A DNA stretch of 64,000 bases from Sycon ciliatum (GCF_964019385.1 NC_088650.1:33541675-33605674); one strand, 5' to 3'. Positions 23,240 through 34,977 are shown, counted from the stretch's first letter. Notes: generated from the letters alone by a model not told the origin. Made by a program: numbers and translations.

Positions 23240-23924
23240 CCCAAGACTCCAGGCGGCTATCCGTTGCGATAGGCGGTTGGAGTCACGGGTAGAGACAACC
23301 AGACGCTGGATTCCTCGGGGATGCATTCACTGTAAACTTGATGGAAACAGCGCTGGCGGCGTTCACTGGGTCCAGAAGTAAAATTTTCTAAGAACTACCA
23401 CGTTACCATGGCGACCAGCACGGTGAAGAGACACTACGGGTATGTCAGCTACAACCTAATTATATTCTTTCTACAACGACACCTACCTCTGGCTCAATAC
23501 CTGACGATCTACTGCAAGCTGATGCGAAAGTGCAACACCCGCGAACGCCGCGCTTGTCAACGGAACAGGGAAGTGCTTCACTCTCCAAAGTTGAAAAGTA
23601 TTTGGACTGCTGCTAATCGGGAGAACAAACGACCGCCACGGCGGCAGAACATTCCGCAGCTGTTCACCGACACGATCCGCTTCACCAAACGACTTACGAA
23701 CGTTTCGTTCTCCGAGTTTTCTGGTGGCAGCAACAAGAATTCCGTCCGCAACGACAGGACGAAAGTCTCTCGCAACTGAAGTCCTGTTGCCACGAAGACA
23801 GAGAAGATTCCGCAAGTTATCTCTTCTGCTTCCAGTATTGTAGCTCTCCTGTCCACTGGCATATCTTTCAATCCCAGCGAACGAAAAAAGGATCTGCTTC
23901 TCTCTCCAAAACAACGAACAACTA
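23240..23924. other. Region open on both strands, no gene supported
   Basis: A plus frame (23408-23779) and a longer minus frame (23483-24010) overlap. Neither shows a domain and no splice sites decide between them. Probably the interior of the enclosing TTAA element. Confidence 0.4.
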
Positions 23925-24405
23925 ACTAAGGGACCATCGCAAAAGTTCGCAGAAGCCCCCGAAACGAAGACCGTGAGTTTCGGGCCTGACCCCCCTCCCT
24001 CCCCCCTCAAACGAAACGACAGTCACAATATGGGCTTCATTATTTCACTTGGATGCTGCACACATAATAATTATTATAATATACTACACAGCAGGGGTTC
24101 ATAAACCCTATGAACCCCTGCTAGTCCATAAACCACGCGTTTTATGGACTCTTGGTACTAGACTACACCCAGTGTACAGGCAGCCAGCTACGCGACACGC
24201 GCAGTTGCATGAATGGACTACGCGTCCTGACAAGCGATCTACGCCGGCTGTGATGGCATGCTAATCTATATCAGCTCCTACATGTCGTCAATACTTTTTT
24301 GAATTGAAGCCCGGTTTGCGATTTTCGACACGACTCCCTCCCCCCCAAACGTATGCTCTTCGTTTCAGGGGCTTCTGCGAACTTTTGCGATGGTCCCTAA
24401 CTTTA
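23925..24405. mobile_element. MITE, AGGGACCATCGC ends
   Basis: AGGGACCATCGCAAAAGTTC with its continuation (GCAGAAGCCCC.GAAACGAAG) is repeated inverted at 24357-24405. AACT at both edges is a possible duplication. The interior contains two short palindromes near 24092-24150 (AGCAGGGGTTCAT/ATGAACCCCTGCT and GTCCATAAA.../TTTATGGAC). Confidence 0.65.
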
Positions 24406-24742
24406 CTTCGCCAGTGTCCGGGCCGATCGTGTACATAGTGTATGCAGCGCATGCGGCGCACATTCGCATGACATGACACGCATTTATGTGCAGCACGTTT
24501 GTACTTCGGATTTGGCAATTTTTTTCGACGGCAATGGCTTCCTTTAGGAGTTGTCTACCTACGATGTATACTTTGGAAAGCGATAGTCGGTACAGAAAGT
24601 ACCATAAACTCCAAGAAAAGTTGGACTTTCGATTTTTTTAGCTGGAGGTAAAAAGTGCCTGGCATGGAGGGGTGTACTGCTCAGCTGACAGCCTGGCAGG
24701 GAGCGCCTTGTCACCTTCAGCGTTCAGCTGGCAGTGAAAGGG

Positions 24743-25389
24743 TTAATCAATTCTCTAGAGTACAGAATATAAGAAATCTGCAAGTAGTATTCAATTTCGC
24801 CAAACCATTACCTAGGGATAGTGATTTGAAGAGCAACAATTTCGGACTATCGCTATAAACACAAATGAATGGGTGAAATGGGAGAAGCGAGAAAATTTCA
24901 AGACGACTGCACAGTACAGTATGGTGTACAGTGCACAAGTACAAAGCCTCATCACTCGAACTGAGCGGACCGTGCGCATATGGTATTGCTTATAACTTGG
25001 TATGCTGGCGCAAAACAATTGCTCATGGAGGAAGACGAAAGGGTCTCAACGCCTGGAAATGTCAAATGGCCAGAAGTTGTTCGACGCTGATGATGATGGC
25101 ATAGTCTGCGGCACTGCGACCCGACCAGAACAAGCCAAAACTCATCACCTAAAAAAAACGCTTGTCGTATGGAAACGGGACTTTGGGTTTCAAACGCATG
25201 AACATCATTCTCTTCTCTCCGACAAAGCAATACACTTGCTGAAATATTCTAGAATTTGACGTAACCACGCCGAAAAACAATGCGAAGTCGGATTCTCCCA
25301 TCTGAAGTATTGAAACTTGTTTTTCCACAGAATCAGGGTCTGGGTTCGAGGGAGTGAAGTCACAAATGACAATGGGTCCATTTGATCCT
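24743..25389. other. No gene seen
   Basis: Open frames on both strands at 24952-25259 overlap. Neither has recognisable motifs. Confidence 0.4.
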
Positions 25390-25846
25390 ATAATAGGGGA
25401 TTCACACTCACGGGGAAACCTGAGGTCACGGGACAAGGTAAAAGTTCAGACCTTCGGTCAACGGAGTGGGGCCGTTCACACCCGTGGTCAGTTTTCCCTT
25501 GGCCGTATGTTTGGCAATGGATTTGTGGTGGGGCAATTAAAAAATGATCTGTAACTGCATTTTTGTAGTACGTTCTGTGCACGATTTTCCGAGGGCACTG
25601 TCTGAAAATGCAGGTTGCGATGCACCCGTACAACTACGGGTTCAGAGTTCTCGCCAAAGACAAGATCTACACACGCGCATCGTATGGCGACGGGATTTTT
25701 CCCTTAACAAATGCCCTGGGGCCCACGGCCACGGCTTTGCCAATTTTTTCCCGAAAGGTTCTTCCTTTCCCCCAGTACCATAGTTTCCATAACAACTTTC
25801 CCATAACCGTGGTTTTACCCGTGTGTGTGTGTGAATCCCCTATAAG
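25390..25846. mobile_element. MITE, ATAGGGGATTCACAC ends
   Basis: TATAATAGGGGATTCACACT at the left and the inverse of TATAGGGGATTCACACAC at the right, followed on both sides by G-rich CACGGG. Interior non-coding. Confidence 0.65.
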
Positions 25847-25920
25847 GTGAACTTAAGGACTACTAGTGATAACCACAAGGGCAAGCATTGTACATGAGAA
25901 AACACAACCAGCGGTATTAA

Positions 25921-26907
25921 CCCTTTACCGTTTTAGGTATTTGTACAGCATAAACCGACCATCATTGTTCATGCCGTAACTTTTTTATTTTTCACTTTTA
26001 TTATGTACAAAATGGGGTGATTCTGAAAGTAAAACCCCTCAGGAATGCGATGCAACAACTTTCAAGTCCAGAAAACGAACACAGATTTCACTATTTAGCA
26101 CTAATAATTATTTGGATTTATTCCCGATCGGGCAAACTGTTGCAATATGCAATAAATCAGATCCTTGCACTGGAGTGGCTCCCTCAGGTAAGTGGATACC
26201 AGGTTCGTTCTCTGGGTGGAATGCAGGAGTGTTACCAGTCACAGCGGTGTCAGCATTGTCCCAAGTATTGCAAATATCGACTAGTGCAGGTTGCACCGCT
26301 GGCTGTACATAGTACCTGTGCACCACGACCTCTACCGTGACGACGGCCTATTCCACGGCCGAATCCTCTCTCTCTGCCACGTCTCCTTCCACCATTAAAG
26401 GCACTCATCTCAGCGACACTGTCGTCGTCTGTGACATCCATGTCACTCTCACTGGCGCTGCTTTCACTCGCCATGTCATCGTCGCGGTCGTCGTCAGAAT
26501 AAATATTTTCAACATGATTGTCTGGCTCCACAAACTCATCTTCGCTGGATGAGGCAGCGACAGAGTCGTCAGGAAGGGTCTCCAGAAGCGAAAGAGCTTG
26601 CTCCGCGTCCATGGCTTGCACAGCATGGCAGACAGTCGTGAGGCCAGCTCAAGCAAAAGTCGAAATAATCTGCAGGCAATACCAAAAGTCGCAGGGTACG
26701 CACTTTCCCAAAGCGCATTTTTCAAGTTGCGATTTTCGCGATTTTTTATATTGCATCACACAAAAAAATTGTCGGCACCCTCTGCGCGTACATCTTGGCT
26801 ACCAGTAGGGAAAATCCCAGCTCTCTGCGGTGAACCAGTCCAGCGCTGTGCGCATAGAAGTCATCGACCGCGAGCGGTCGAAATTTGTACGTACAAACGG
26901 TAAAGGG
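25921..26907. mobile_element. piggyBac-like element, internally deleted
   Basis: TTAA at 25917-25920 and 26908-26911. The ends CCCTTTACCGTTTTAGGTA and, inverted, CCCTTTACCGTTTGTACGT match over about 13 bp plus partial extension. Only the N-terminal part of a transposase (minus strand) remains, so the element is a deletion derivative of a larger one. Confidence 0.8.
26250..26621 (-). pseudogene. piggyBac-like transposase N-terminal fragment
   Basis: Begins MQAMDAEQALSLLETLPDD, continues with a strongly acidic stretch (SSSEDEFVEPD, SDDDRDDDMAS, SDMDVTDDDS) and then a Gly/Arg-rich stretch. piggyBac transposases usually have such an acidic, disordered N-terminus before the DDD catalytic core. 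No catalytic core follows. Assignment rests mainly on the TTAA/CCC ends that enclose it. Confidence 0.55.
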
Positions 26908-26913
26908 TTAATA

Positions 26914-27162
26914 GGCCATTCACACGACATGTAAACACTTGCACGTGTGTGACCAAGATAACACTGGCAAACCGTGATCCAGTTCACACGGTGCTGGGCA
27001 AACTTTACAACCGTCAATGTATCCCTAGTGACCTCTTGAAAATACCGGGAAATGTTAAATTTAAAATTTTCCGTTGTTCAAGCAATGCAAGTTTATTGTA
27101 TCCGAGTAAATATCCTTGGAAACGGTGCGATAAAAGTGAGTTTGGACGTCGTGTGAATGGCC
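26914..27162. mobile_element. MITE, GGCCATTCACACGAC ends, TA duplication
   Basis: GGCCATTCACACGAC and its inverse, with TA at 26912-26913 and 27163-27164. It starts immediately after the TTAA of the piggyBac-like element. Confidence 0.8.
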
Positions 27163-27551
27163 TATAAACACCAGTGTGTGTAGTGCAGTATCTGGTGAAA
27201 AACATATTCACGGTCAACATGTGTCACTAGTGACACCAAAAACACATACTGGAGAGTGTAATAGTGATAGACATCTCATCAAGCGTACATAAACAAGAGT
27301 GCGCACCTCTCACATCTGCTCTGTTCCATGGGGGAGTTATTCGTCCATACAATGCATGCGCAAAACATGCGATGGGCACTGGACCTTCATTGCGAGTCTC
27401 TGTTTCGCCGTCTTGAAACCAACAATTTTTCGTACCAGACGATGGCAATTGTGACGAAACGTTGTACATAAAAGGAATCGGTTCAGTTTGCAGTGCTGTG
27501 GGAATGGGTGTGTCCACCCAACTACTCTCTTCAAATTTCTCTCCCTGTTAA

Positions 27552-27929
27552 CCCTCTCAGTGCCATGAGCGACTTTAGTTGCCCAGAATGAGTATGTGTG
27601 TACAAATATTTTCGTATCTCCACTTCTACACACAGGAGAGTAACAAACGAGCACTCAACGTCTCCAGGAAGACCTACTTAGCACATCGGTTTGTGTCCGT
27701 GAGGATAAACGTCGCCAGAATGCAGGAAATGGACATCGCTCAGGCGCCCTCTCGAGGAAGACTATTTTCGCTGCATTTTCTCTTCACAATGGTCTGCCTG
27801 ACCTTGATATCTTTCCAGAGAGCCATCGTTTGTAAAGATCTGTGGATATACAGCTGAGCTATGAAAAATTTGAGTCCAGCTCAACTCAGAAAAATTTGTA
27901 TTTTTCTGACCCCCTTGGCACTGAAATGG
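27552..27929. mobile_element. TTAA-flanked MITE, piggyBac type
   Basis: TTAA at 27548-27551 and 27930-27933. Ends CCCTCTCAGTGCCA and, inverted, CCATTTCAGTGCCA. Confidence 0.65.
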
Positions 27930-28031
27930 TTAATTAATAGCTTGTTATCAAACCCATAGCGCATTTCAATGAAACCCATCCAAACCACTCACGCGTCCAC
28001 AGACTCATAGTTTCTGCCTTGCACAGTATTA

Positions 28032-28219
28032 CAGTCAGACCTCGCATAACCGCACACATCCGTTTTCCACAAAAATATCCGGATAGGCGAGGGAACCGGA
28101 TAATCAAACACGCACACTGTATGTATGCATGGCATATGCTGTAAATCGGTAACCAACGATTTTCATCCGGATGTCGAGGGATCCAGATAAAAGAGGACCG
28201 GATAAGCAAGGTCTGCCTG
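28032..28219. mobile_element. pogo/Tigger-type MITE, TA duplication
   Basis: Ends CAGTCAGACCTCGCATAACCG and, inverted, CAGGCAGACCTTGCTTATCCG flanked by TA. This CAG(T)C-ACCTCG-ATAACCG signature is typical of pogo-like TIRs. Confidence 0.7.
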
Positions 28220-28365
28220 TACTAAACAGTACAGCATGTGCAGTGCAGAATCAGGTGGAACACATGTTCACGATCAACATGTGTAAATATTCACAATGTG
28301 AACGGCAACATGAGGGGTGTGATGGTGCCAAACATCCCATCAAGAGTACATACCCCCCCCGAGTG

Positions 28366-28754
28366 TGCAACTGGAATGGGGTTGTGGGACGGCGTAATCC
28401 ATGATGTACGTCATTTTTGGGTCAGACGTGCCTCATTCCATCGCGGCGGTGCACCGCGTCCACACTTCCTATACTTATGATGTCATTATTATGACGTGCA
28501 ACACAGATTTCGCCGTCCCAAATCTGATAAGTGAACTTGCGCACCCTGGGGGGGGGGGGGGTTATGTACTCTTGATCTCATGGATAGCTATACAAATGTA
28601 GGACATGGTGGTGGTAGGTGCACCTCACGTGACTCACGTGACACCTAATCACTGCATAGTTCAACCAATCAAATGAACGACACGCTGTAATGAATACTGT
28701 ATACACACAGTACATCTAAATTCAGTCACTCACAGTCAAGTCTATTCAACATAC
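28366..28754. other. No gene seen
   Basis: Spacer with a poly-G run at 28549-28560. Downstream intron or 3' flank of the ankyrin gene on minus. Confidence 0.5.
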
Positions 28755-28838
28755 CTTTGCACTCTCGTGCCCCAGCAGCAACTGCACACATCCCTCACGT
28801 TTCTTTTGCTTGGCTACGTCCAACGCTGTTTTCCCTTC
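28755..28838 (-). CDS. Ankyrin-repeat gene, exon 5 of those seen
   Basis: 84 bp, 28 codons, phase 0 at both ends, after TTACTCAG and before GTATGT. Encodes EGKTALDVAKQKKREGCVQL plus LLGHESAK, an ankyrin repeat (G-x-TALDVA...LLL). The good donor shows that the gene continues to lower coordinates. The next recognisable minus-strand coding exon is the Roco exon 12 kb away, which starts in phase 1, so at least one exon is missing if the two are one gene. Confidence 0.85.
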
Positions 28839-29500
28839 CTGAGTAACTCAACAACACATCACAGGGACAACAGAAAAAAATATTCGTGAAAATTCGAATT
28901 TTACAAAAACGAAAACACAACGAAGGGCAAGGACATAATCTACAACGAAACGAAATCAGTCTATCCACAAGACGACTTACATGTACAGAACAAGTCTCTC
29001 CTTCCTCAGCAACATTGCTACTCCATGCATTCACAGGAAAAACTCCAGTTCATGCCTCGACAAATTTGAATACATTTTACAGATTTCTACTGGAACGAAA
29101 ATATCCACGACGAAAGGAAGGCGTCCACAACGTCTGCTCCACGTCAGGAACAACTCCATGTCGTCGGTGTGCTCGTTACATTAACAACAACCCTTCACTC
29201 CTCACTCGTTCCAACAAACACCATCAAACAGTCTACTCCTTCACACACTGATTTCGAAATTCTTCAAAAATCGAACAACAGAGTGAATATGACCACGTGG
29301 CGATATTGTACGCATGATGTCATCGAGTACGGTATCGTACAACTGGTACACATTTCTGACAAGAGGAGAGGAGAGGAGAGTTGTGGTAGTCGTGAGAGAG
29401 AGAGAGAGCGAGGGGCAGAGAGAGAGAGAGAGAGGCAGGACAGGTGAGAAGGACGAGTAGAAACTGTTCACTTCACAACAACACACAATCAAATACTTAC

Positions 29501-29614
29501 CCTGTCACGCAGTGTGGTATCCAAGGTGACACCGTCACTGTCATGTGACAGCATCACCTTGACAACGTTGATCTTGTTATTGAAGACTGCCCTGTGAAGT
29601 GGAGTCCATCGTAG
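29501..29614 (-). CDS. Ankyrin-repeat gene, exon 4 of those seen
   Basis: 114 bp, 38 codons, phase 0, after CACTACAG and before GTAAGT. Encodes RWTPLHRAVFNNKINVVKVM, a clear ankyrin helix pair (TPLHRAV...VVK.ML), then a longer acidic loop ending TLRDR that joins to the EGKTALD of the next exon. Confidence 0.9.
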
Positions 29615-29723
29615 CTGTAGTGTAGAGAAAGAGAGAATGTGATGAGTATTGCTATACAACCATTACACTAACTACTACAACCACACACCGACACAGACCT
29701 GGACAACTTGAACAAACACATCA

Positions 29724-29756
29724 ACACACGCACACACGCTCACACACACTCGCGCG

Positions 29757-29803
<47 letters not shown>

Positions 29804-29865
29804 ACAAACACACACACACACACACACGGTGACACACACGCACACACACACACATGCACACATAC
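29724..29865. repeat. (CA)n with (CG)n core
   Basis: CA tract with a run of alternating CG near 29752-29766, a sequence prone to Z-DNA. It lies in the intron between the two ankyrin exons. Confidence 0.96.
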
Positions 29866-30027
29866 GTACAGCTGTACAGACACACGTGGACAGATATGTA
29901 CAAAGACACACATGGTTAACCAATGTACAGGATGATTGTCTCACAGACATACAGACAGACATGTAGGAACATACAAAGTGAGAATTCAGTTGAGACAACC
30001 AGACTCTAAACTATCACTAGTTCTTAC

Positions 30028-30132
30028 CGAGCTGCTGTCCTGCACATTGACATCAGCTCCTCGTGCGATGAGTATATTTGCTAGTCGATCATTTCCAAGG
30101 ATTGCACAGTAGTGCAGTAGTGTCCAGTGGTT
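30028..30132 (-). CDS. Ankyrin-repeat gene, exon 3 of those seen
   Basis: 105 bp, 35 codons, phase 0, ending before GTAAGAA. Encodes NHWTLLHYCAILGNDRLANI plus LIARGADVNVQDSSS, a canonical ankyrin repeat (TLLHYCA..G......L...GADVN..D). The 3' splice site is formed by the (TG)n side of a microsatellite ending GTGTACAG. Confidence 0.92.
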
Positions 30133-30135
30133 CTG

Positions 30136-30155
30136 TACACACACACACACGCACG

Positions 30156-30203
<48 letters not shown>

Positions 30204-30251
30204 CACGCACGGACACACACACACACACACACACATACACGTACACGCACG

Positions 30252-30330
<79 letters not shown>

Positions 30331-30360
30331 GCACACACACACAGGCACATGCGCGCACGC

Positions 30361-30396
<36 letters not shown>

Positions 30397-30435
30397 ACAC
30401 GTACACCCACACACAGGCACATGCGCGCACGCACG

Positions 30436-30482
<47 letters not shown>

Positions 30483-30651
30483 GCACAAGCGTGCACGCAC
30501 ACACACACAGGCACATGCGCGAATGCACACACACACACACATACACATACACACACATACACACGCACACACATGCACGCAGACGCACGCATGCGCACGC
30601 ACACAAACACACACACATGACAGACACACACACACACGTGACAGACACACA
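30136..30651. repeat. (CA)n / (CGCA)n satellite tract
   Basis: About 500 bp of CA with GCACG interruptions. Long cysteine/valine or threonine/histidine frames across it are artefacts. Confidence 0.97.
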
Positions 30652-30748
30652 GTCAGTTGTACATCCCAATGATGCAAAGTCTTGGGGCATGTGGACAGAC
30701 GGATACGTGGTACAGTGCAGGGATACAGAAACACAGGAGCAAAGCATC

Positions 30749-30749
<1 letters not shown>

Positions 30750-30831
<82 letters not shown>

Positions 30832-30893
30832 TAGACAGACAGACAACAGACACACATACACACACACATACACACACACACACAGACAGACAG
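30750..30893. repeat. (GACA)n then (CA)n
   Basis: Pure CAGA tetranucleotide run (about 30750-30845) followed by mixed CA and CAGA units. Confidence 0.97.
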
Positions 30894-30961
30894 ACAAAAA
30901 GAACAACCATGACACTGAACAGTGCTGAGTCTACGTAACAATCAAGAACACAACAACTTAC

Positions 30962-31084
30962 CATAATTTCGTCTTGCTCATCCACCTCTACACTATGTAC
31001 ACTAAATATGTAGTGTACAATAGTGGACAGGATGTCATCACGAAGATGCCGACCCTCGTAGCAGATCACAAAAAGGAGCATTGT
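30962..31084 (-). CDS. Ankyrin-repeat gene, exon 2 of those seen
   Basis: 123 bp, 41 codons, phase 0, after TATCACACAG and before GTAAGT. Encodes TMLLFVICYEGRHLRDDILS and then TIVHYIFSVHSVEVDEQDEIM. No named domain, but it sits in frame directly before the first ankyrin repeat. Confidence 0.75.
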
Positions 31085-31403
31085 CTGTGTGATATACAAA
31101 ACAGAAAAAACGATTTGACAATTACAAAAACGACAGCAACAATACTCTCAGTGCAATGCCATCAGGAGTTAGGAAACCTATTGATTGACCTCAGGGGTCA
31201 GTGATCCAAACCAGACAAATTGCCATAACTTGATTCCAGCTTGAGAGAAGCTTGCAGCAATTGCACATCTTGTAAAGTTATGTCACATCAACGATCCCCA
31301 CAGGTCACCAATCACTTGACAATGGTACAGACGAGAAGACAGGGTGTCACAGAAAACTCCCCCCCCCCCCCTCACACACACTGTACAGCAACACTCTACT
31401 TAC

Positions 31404-31579
31404 TCCCATTGAGTAGCAGAATGTGTATGATGAGTATGATGCTTTCCATGTCATTTTACGTGATGTGGAGGACAATTGCGGCTGCTCAGGAGGCACAGCA
31501 GCCTGAAGAGTTTCCAGTGTGGCATCTCTTCGCCACACCTCCTGAGCGAACGTGTCGAACACAACTTGACTGGACATGT
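31404..31579 (-). CDS. Ankyrin-repeat gene, exon 1 of those seen
   Basis: 176 bp, after CCCTGTACAG, entering with two bases of a split codon and leaving in phase 0 before GTAAGT, so it joins exon 2 in frame. Encodes DMSSQVVFDTFAQEVWRRDA, LETLQAAVPPEQPQLSS and a serine/threonine/tyrosine-rich end. Function unknown. The entering phase shows that further 5' exons exist; none could be recognised up to 32.4 kb (a candidate at 31975-32032 does not fit the phase). Confidence 0.65.
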
Positions 31580-31608
31580 CTGTACAGGGACAATGTGTAC
31601 GTAACACA

Positions 31609-31831
31609 GACAGACAAACAATATACACACACACATACACAGACACACAGACAGACAGACACGCACACAGACACAGAGACACACACATAATACAAGTCAT
31701 ATACACGGAGCAATGGACAAACAGACCGTCACACACGGATACAGACACAGACACAGAGACAGACAGACACATGGACGGATAGACACACAGACAGACAGAT
31801 GGACAGACACACAGACACACAGACAGACAAC
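31609..31831. repeat. (CA)n / (CAGA)n tract
   Basis: Mixed CA and CAGA units with short unique breaks. Confidence 0.93.
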
Positions 31832-32394
31832 AAGTACTCACATACTATGACATACACAATGATCCAAACAAGATTTATCTCACGTGTCAATACTTGTATC
31901 TATGCTGATGCGTACACACACACGTACACACTCATCATGACGTCATACCCAATGCCATATTTAGAGTGACACAACCTTTGACCCCACGTCCACGGACATG
32001 CAGCTACGTCAGTCAGTGACTGTGTCAGTAGCTGAAAAAGGTGAAGACGATCAATGAACGACATCACGGGGACATCTTCACACCACACTGCAACACAATG
32101 CAATTTACCTGTCTCAGCAAAACCACAGAAACCACCGACAAATGTTACACCTCATTACTACAACTGCCTACGACAACTATCGACGAAAGAATACTGCTCT
32201 CCACTTCAAACAACACCAACTCTGTACCGTTGACAACCATGCAGTGCAAGTCGAAAACGACAGTTCGAGGAAAGGTACGTCTCCACCCAAAATGAATGGA
32301 ACAATTTCAACTTCAACTTTACAAGCACGAACAGTAACAACAGCAAACACTTGATATTCGAACAATCTCCATCGTCGATCGCAACCAGAAATAC
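31832..32394. other. No gene seen
   Basis: A/C-rich sequence, probably 5' intron of the ankyrin gene. No supported exon. Confidence 0.4.
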
Positions 32395-33124
32395 TCAGTA
32401 TCCATCCTCCTGCTCGTCAGGTCTACCTTCGTTACAAAGAACTGTTAGCTCAGTAATGGGATTTCTCTCATCACACATCACCCACCTCCACACCGACTGT
32501 CGCCATGTTATCTACACATCTTACATTCTGCCTATTTTTGATTACTGCTGCATAATTTGGGCTGGCATTTCTAAAACACTGATTGCTCGACTCGAAGTTA
32601 TGCATAGGCGTCTTTTGAAAATATTATTTCGGCTTCCTCGCCTGACTCCAAGCGCAGACTTATACCGCCTTGCTTCTGCTGTGCCGCTCTCGGTCCGCGT
32701 GCGTTTTTTGGCATGCCAGACAATTCATAAAATTAAGCTGGGCATTGCTCCTCTTCATGCTCTCTCCTGCCTAAGCTGGTTTGCTCAATCTCAAGACATG
32801 CGCACCAGAAACTCTCTCCGCTTCCCTATTGCGCGGTCTGCCTCTATGATAACCTCTCCTCTCTTCCTTGCTTACCGCCATTGGTCTCTCCTCCCACAAC
32901 ATCTAAAATCCTGCCAATGTTACAATACATTCACACAGCTACTGCAGAATGCAACATACTAGTTGATATCCAGCCCTGCCCTAGCTCCTCTTGCTTTTCA
33001 GTTCCCCTTTCATTCTTTTTCTTTCTCCCCTCTAGCTATATTACCGCCATGGCTGGCTATCGCCCACATCACCATTTCATTGGCTAGTGCCACGTGATTG
33101 TGAATAAATAAATAAATAAATAAA
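32395..33124 (+). mobile_element. 5'-truncated CR1/L2-like LINE
   Basis: An open frame to 32962 encodes the thumb and C-terminal region of a non-LTR reverse transcriptase: SYILPIFDYCCIIWAG, LEVMHRRLLKILFRLPRL, then a conserved tail. It is followed by ~140 bp of 3' UTR and an (AAAT)n tail (33104-33124). The RT catalytic part and endonuclease are missing, as usual for incomplete reverse transcription. Confidence 0.85.
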
Positions 33125-34977
33125 CTGAAAAGTACTTCGTCTACAAGCCTCGGGTCAATCAGTAGGTCCCTGAATGACCCTCGCGTTGTGACACGGGACA
33201 AAGACAAAGATGGAGACCAACGACCAACGACCAACGAGACGACACTACTAACGAAAATATGGGAAGTAAACGAAAAGAAAGAGATGGAGTGCCACCATTT
33301 GTAACTTACATTCCTTGTTCGAGTAACGTTGATGACATTGAAAACGATCTGCCTTTCTCTACTTTCTCACCATATGTAGGAAACATGATGAACTTCTCTT
33401 GTCTATTGAGAGTTCTGAACATGGTCTAATCTAACTTGCTATATGGATAAAGTCACCGTTGAACTACTCATAGACGAACACGACTACAAGTGGCGAGTCT
33501 AAAGAGAAGAGATCAAGAAAGTCATCCTTGAACGTTGTCTTCAAGTAGAAGTGAAGAGTAAAGAAGAACCGTGGGTGGAAGTGCGGAGGGCTTTGACCGG
33601 ATGGTGCAGCAAAGAAGTAACTTACTGTTTGAACTTTGGACTTTGACCTGAACCGCTACCGAACGATCCACAGCTGGATAGCCAGAACGATAACTACTTG
33701 TAACAGTGCTAGAACAGGGGAGTGAATGGAATGATCCAGTCGCTAACGGGAACAAATATAAATGAACCCATTATGACAACCAGATCCGTGCAGTACCTAG
33801 CGGATTTGTACCAGGCATGTGCACACACGCTAGTTCTCAACCGTGTCACTCAGCCTGATGACCTAGCTCTGGAGTAGGCATAGTCACAGTGTGCTATATC
33901 AGTGATACTAATGCTACATTGTAGGGGATTTTAAATAGACCTACAGCACATGATGTATTTTACTTACTGAGTGAATTGTCCGTTCCGTGAAATCTTTTTC
34001 AAACGTTGGCTGAGTGGACTGACTGGAATACGTAGGTCGCTGAGAGAAGGAGAGCGTTATGCTGAACTTGGTATTCACTGGGAAAGCGTTATGCTGGACC
34101 TTTTACTCACTGAGAGAGCGTTATGCTAAACTTGCTATTCACTGGGAGAGCGTTGTGGCCACTACAGACTGGATTAGTAGTTGAGAGAATGAGTAAGAAT
34201 GACTGGAAAGGATAATGCACGACTAACAAAGGTAGGTATGAACTATTCAACAACACTACAGGACGTTTACAAGAAATGAGAAAGGGACGGAGACGAAAAC
34301 CACCAACTAACAGTGGACTGTGCCGTGCGAAATGAACGACTGAGCGGTGCAGATAAAATAACGGTGTAATCTACGGTTTGAACGAATCGTGCTTTACATG
34401 CATGTGTGGTAAATGGCAAGAGATGCAGCTCACTGTCTGGCAGACCACGGTCCGGACGGCAGTCTACTTACACATACTAATTCTGGCTTAGCTTTGTGCC
34501 TGTGTGCCTTAGCGAGACCTCCGACATCTCGTGTTTTCAGCACTACCAGAGTGCGTATGTCAGTGTGCTGTCACGTGATATGCTACACGTCTGCACGATT
34601 TCGTCCCGCTCTGCACAGACCGAGACCATAAAAGGTGTTGTTGACATTGGTGACAAGAATCACATTCACACATGTAGACTACACACATATTAATGAGGGA
34701 CCTACCTCACTACCCCATTACCTCATAACAACACTACATGGAACCAATCACCATTCAATGATACGCTCTTCTCATCAAATATGGACAAAGAGCTGATGAC
34801 ATCATGTCTTAGGGTACAGTCCCATACAGACCAGGGTGGTGTCGGTGTTGTCAATCTGATTGTCGTAAAATTCTATTAATGTTTATAACTGGTTGTTGCC
34901 AAACGTGGTCGTAGATGAACAGGTCTAATAGACTAGGACGATTGTGTAGGAGTGAAATGGTGTTTTGGAGTGCTGTT
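33125..34977. other. Long stretch without recognisable gene
   Basis: Only short frames. A local triplication of 'gagcgttatgct' with its context lies at about 34050-34155. Composition is ordinary. Nothing else seen on either strand. Confidence 0.5.

Larger units (their letters stand above)
20826..24742. mobile_element. TTAA-flanked composite element with nested insertions
   Basis: TTAA at 20822-20825 and 24743-24746. The ends CCCTTTCACTGCCA and, inverted, CCCTTTCACTGCCA are identical over 14 bp. Inside are at least three further TIR elements (21243-23239, 22069-22999, 23925-24405). Without them the element would be about 1.4 kb. The left part (20940-21240) has open frames without recognisable product. 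No transposase seen. Confidence 0.65.
27177..28365. repeat. Pair of diverged direct repeats (~140 bp) around a TTAA element
   Basis: 27177-27320 and 28226-28365 share 'gtgcag.atc.ggtg', 'ttcacg.tcaacatgtgt' and 'catc.catcaag.gtacata'. A TTAA-flanked MITE (27552-27929) and a pogo-type MITE (28032-28219) lie between. Confidence 0.55.

Noticed and set aside
29986..30915. 309-codon cysteine/valine-rich minus frame and its 180-200-codon threonine/histidine partners on plus
   Set aside because: They translate CA/TG and GACA microsatellites. Only the last 35 codons (30132-30028) are a real ankyrin exon with its own splice sites.
31975..32032. Possible 5' exon of the ankyrin gene after TTTTTCAG
   Set aside because: Leaves in phase 2 while the next exon needs phase 1; no conserved sequence.
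34413..34693. Short plus frames of 65-72 codons
   Set aside because: No splice sites, motif or codon pattern; two overlapping frames equally open.
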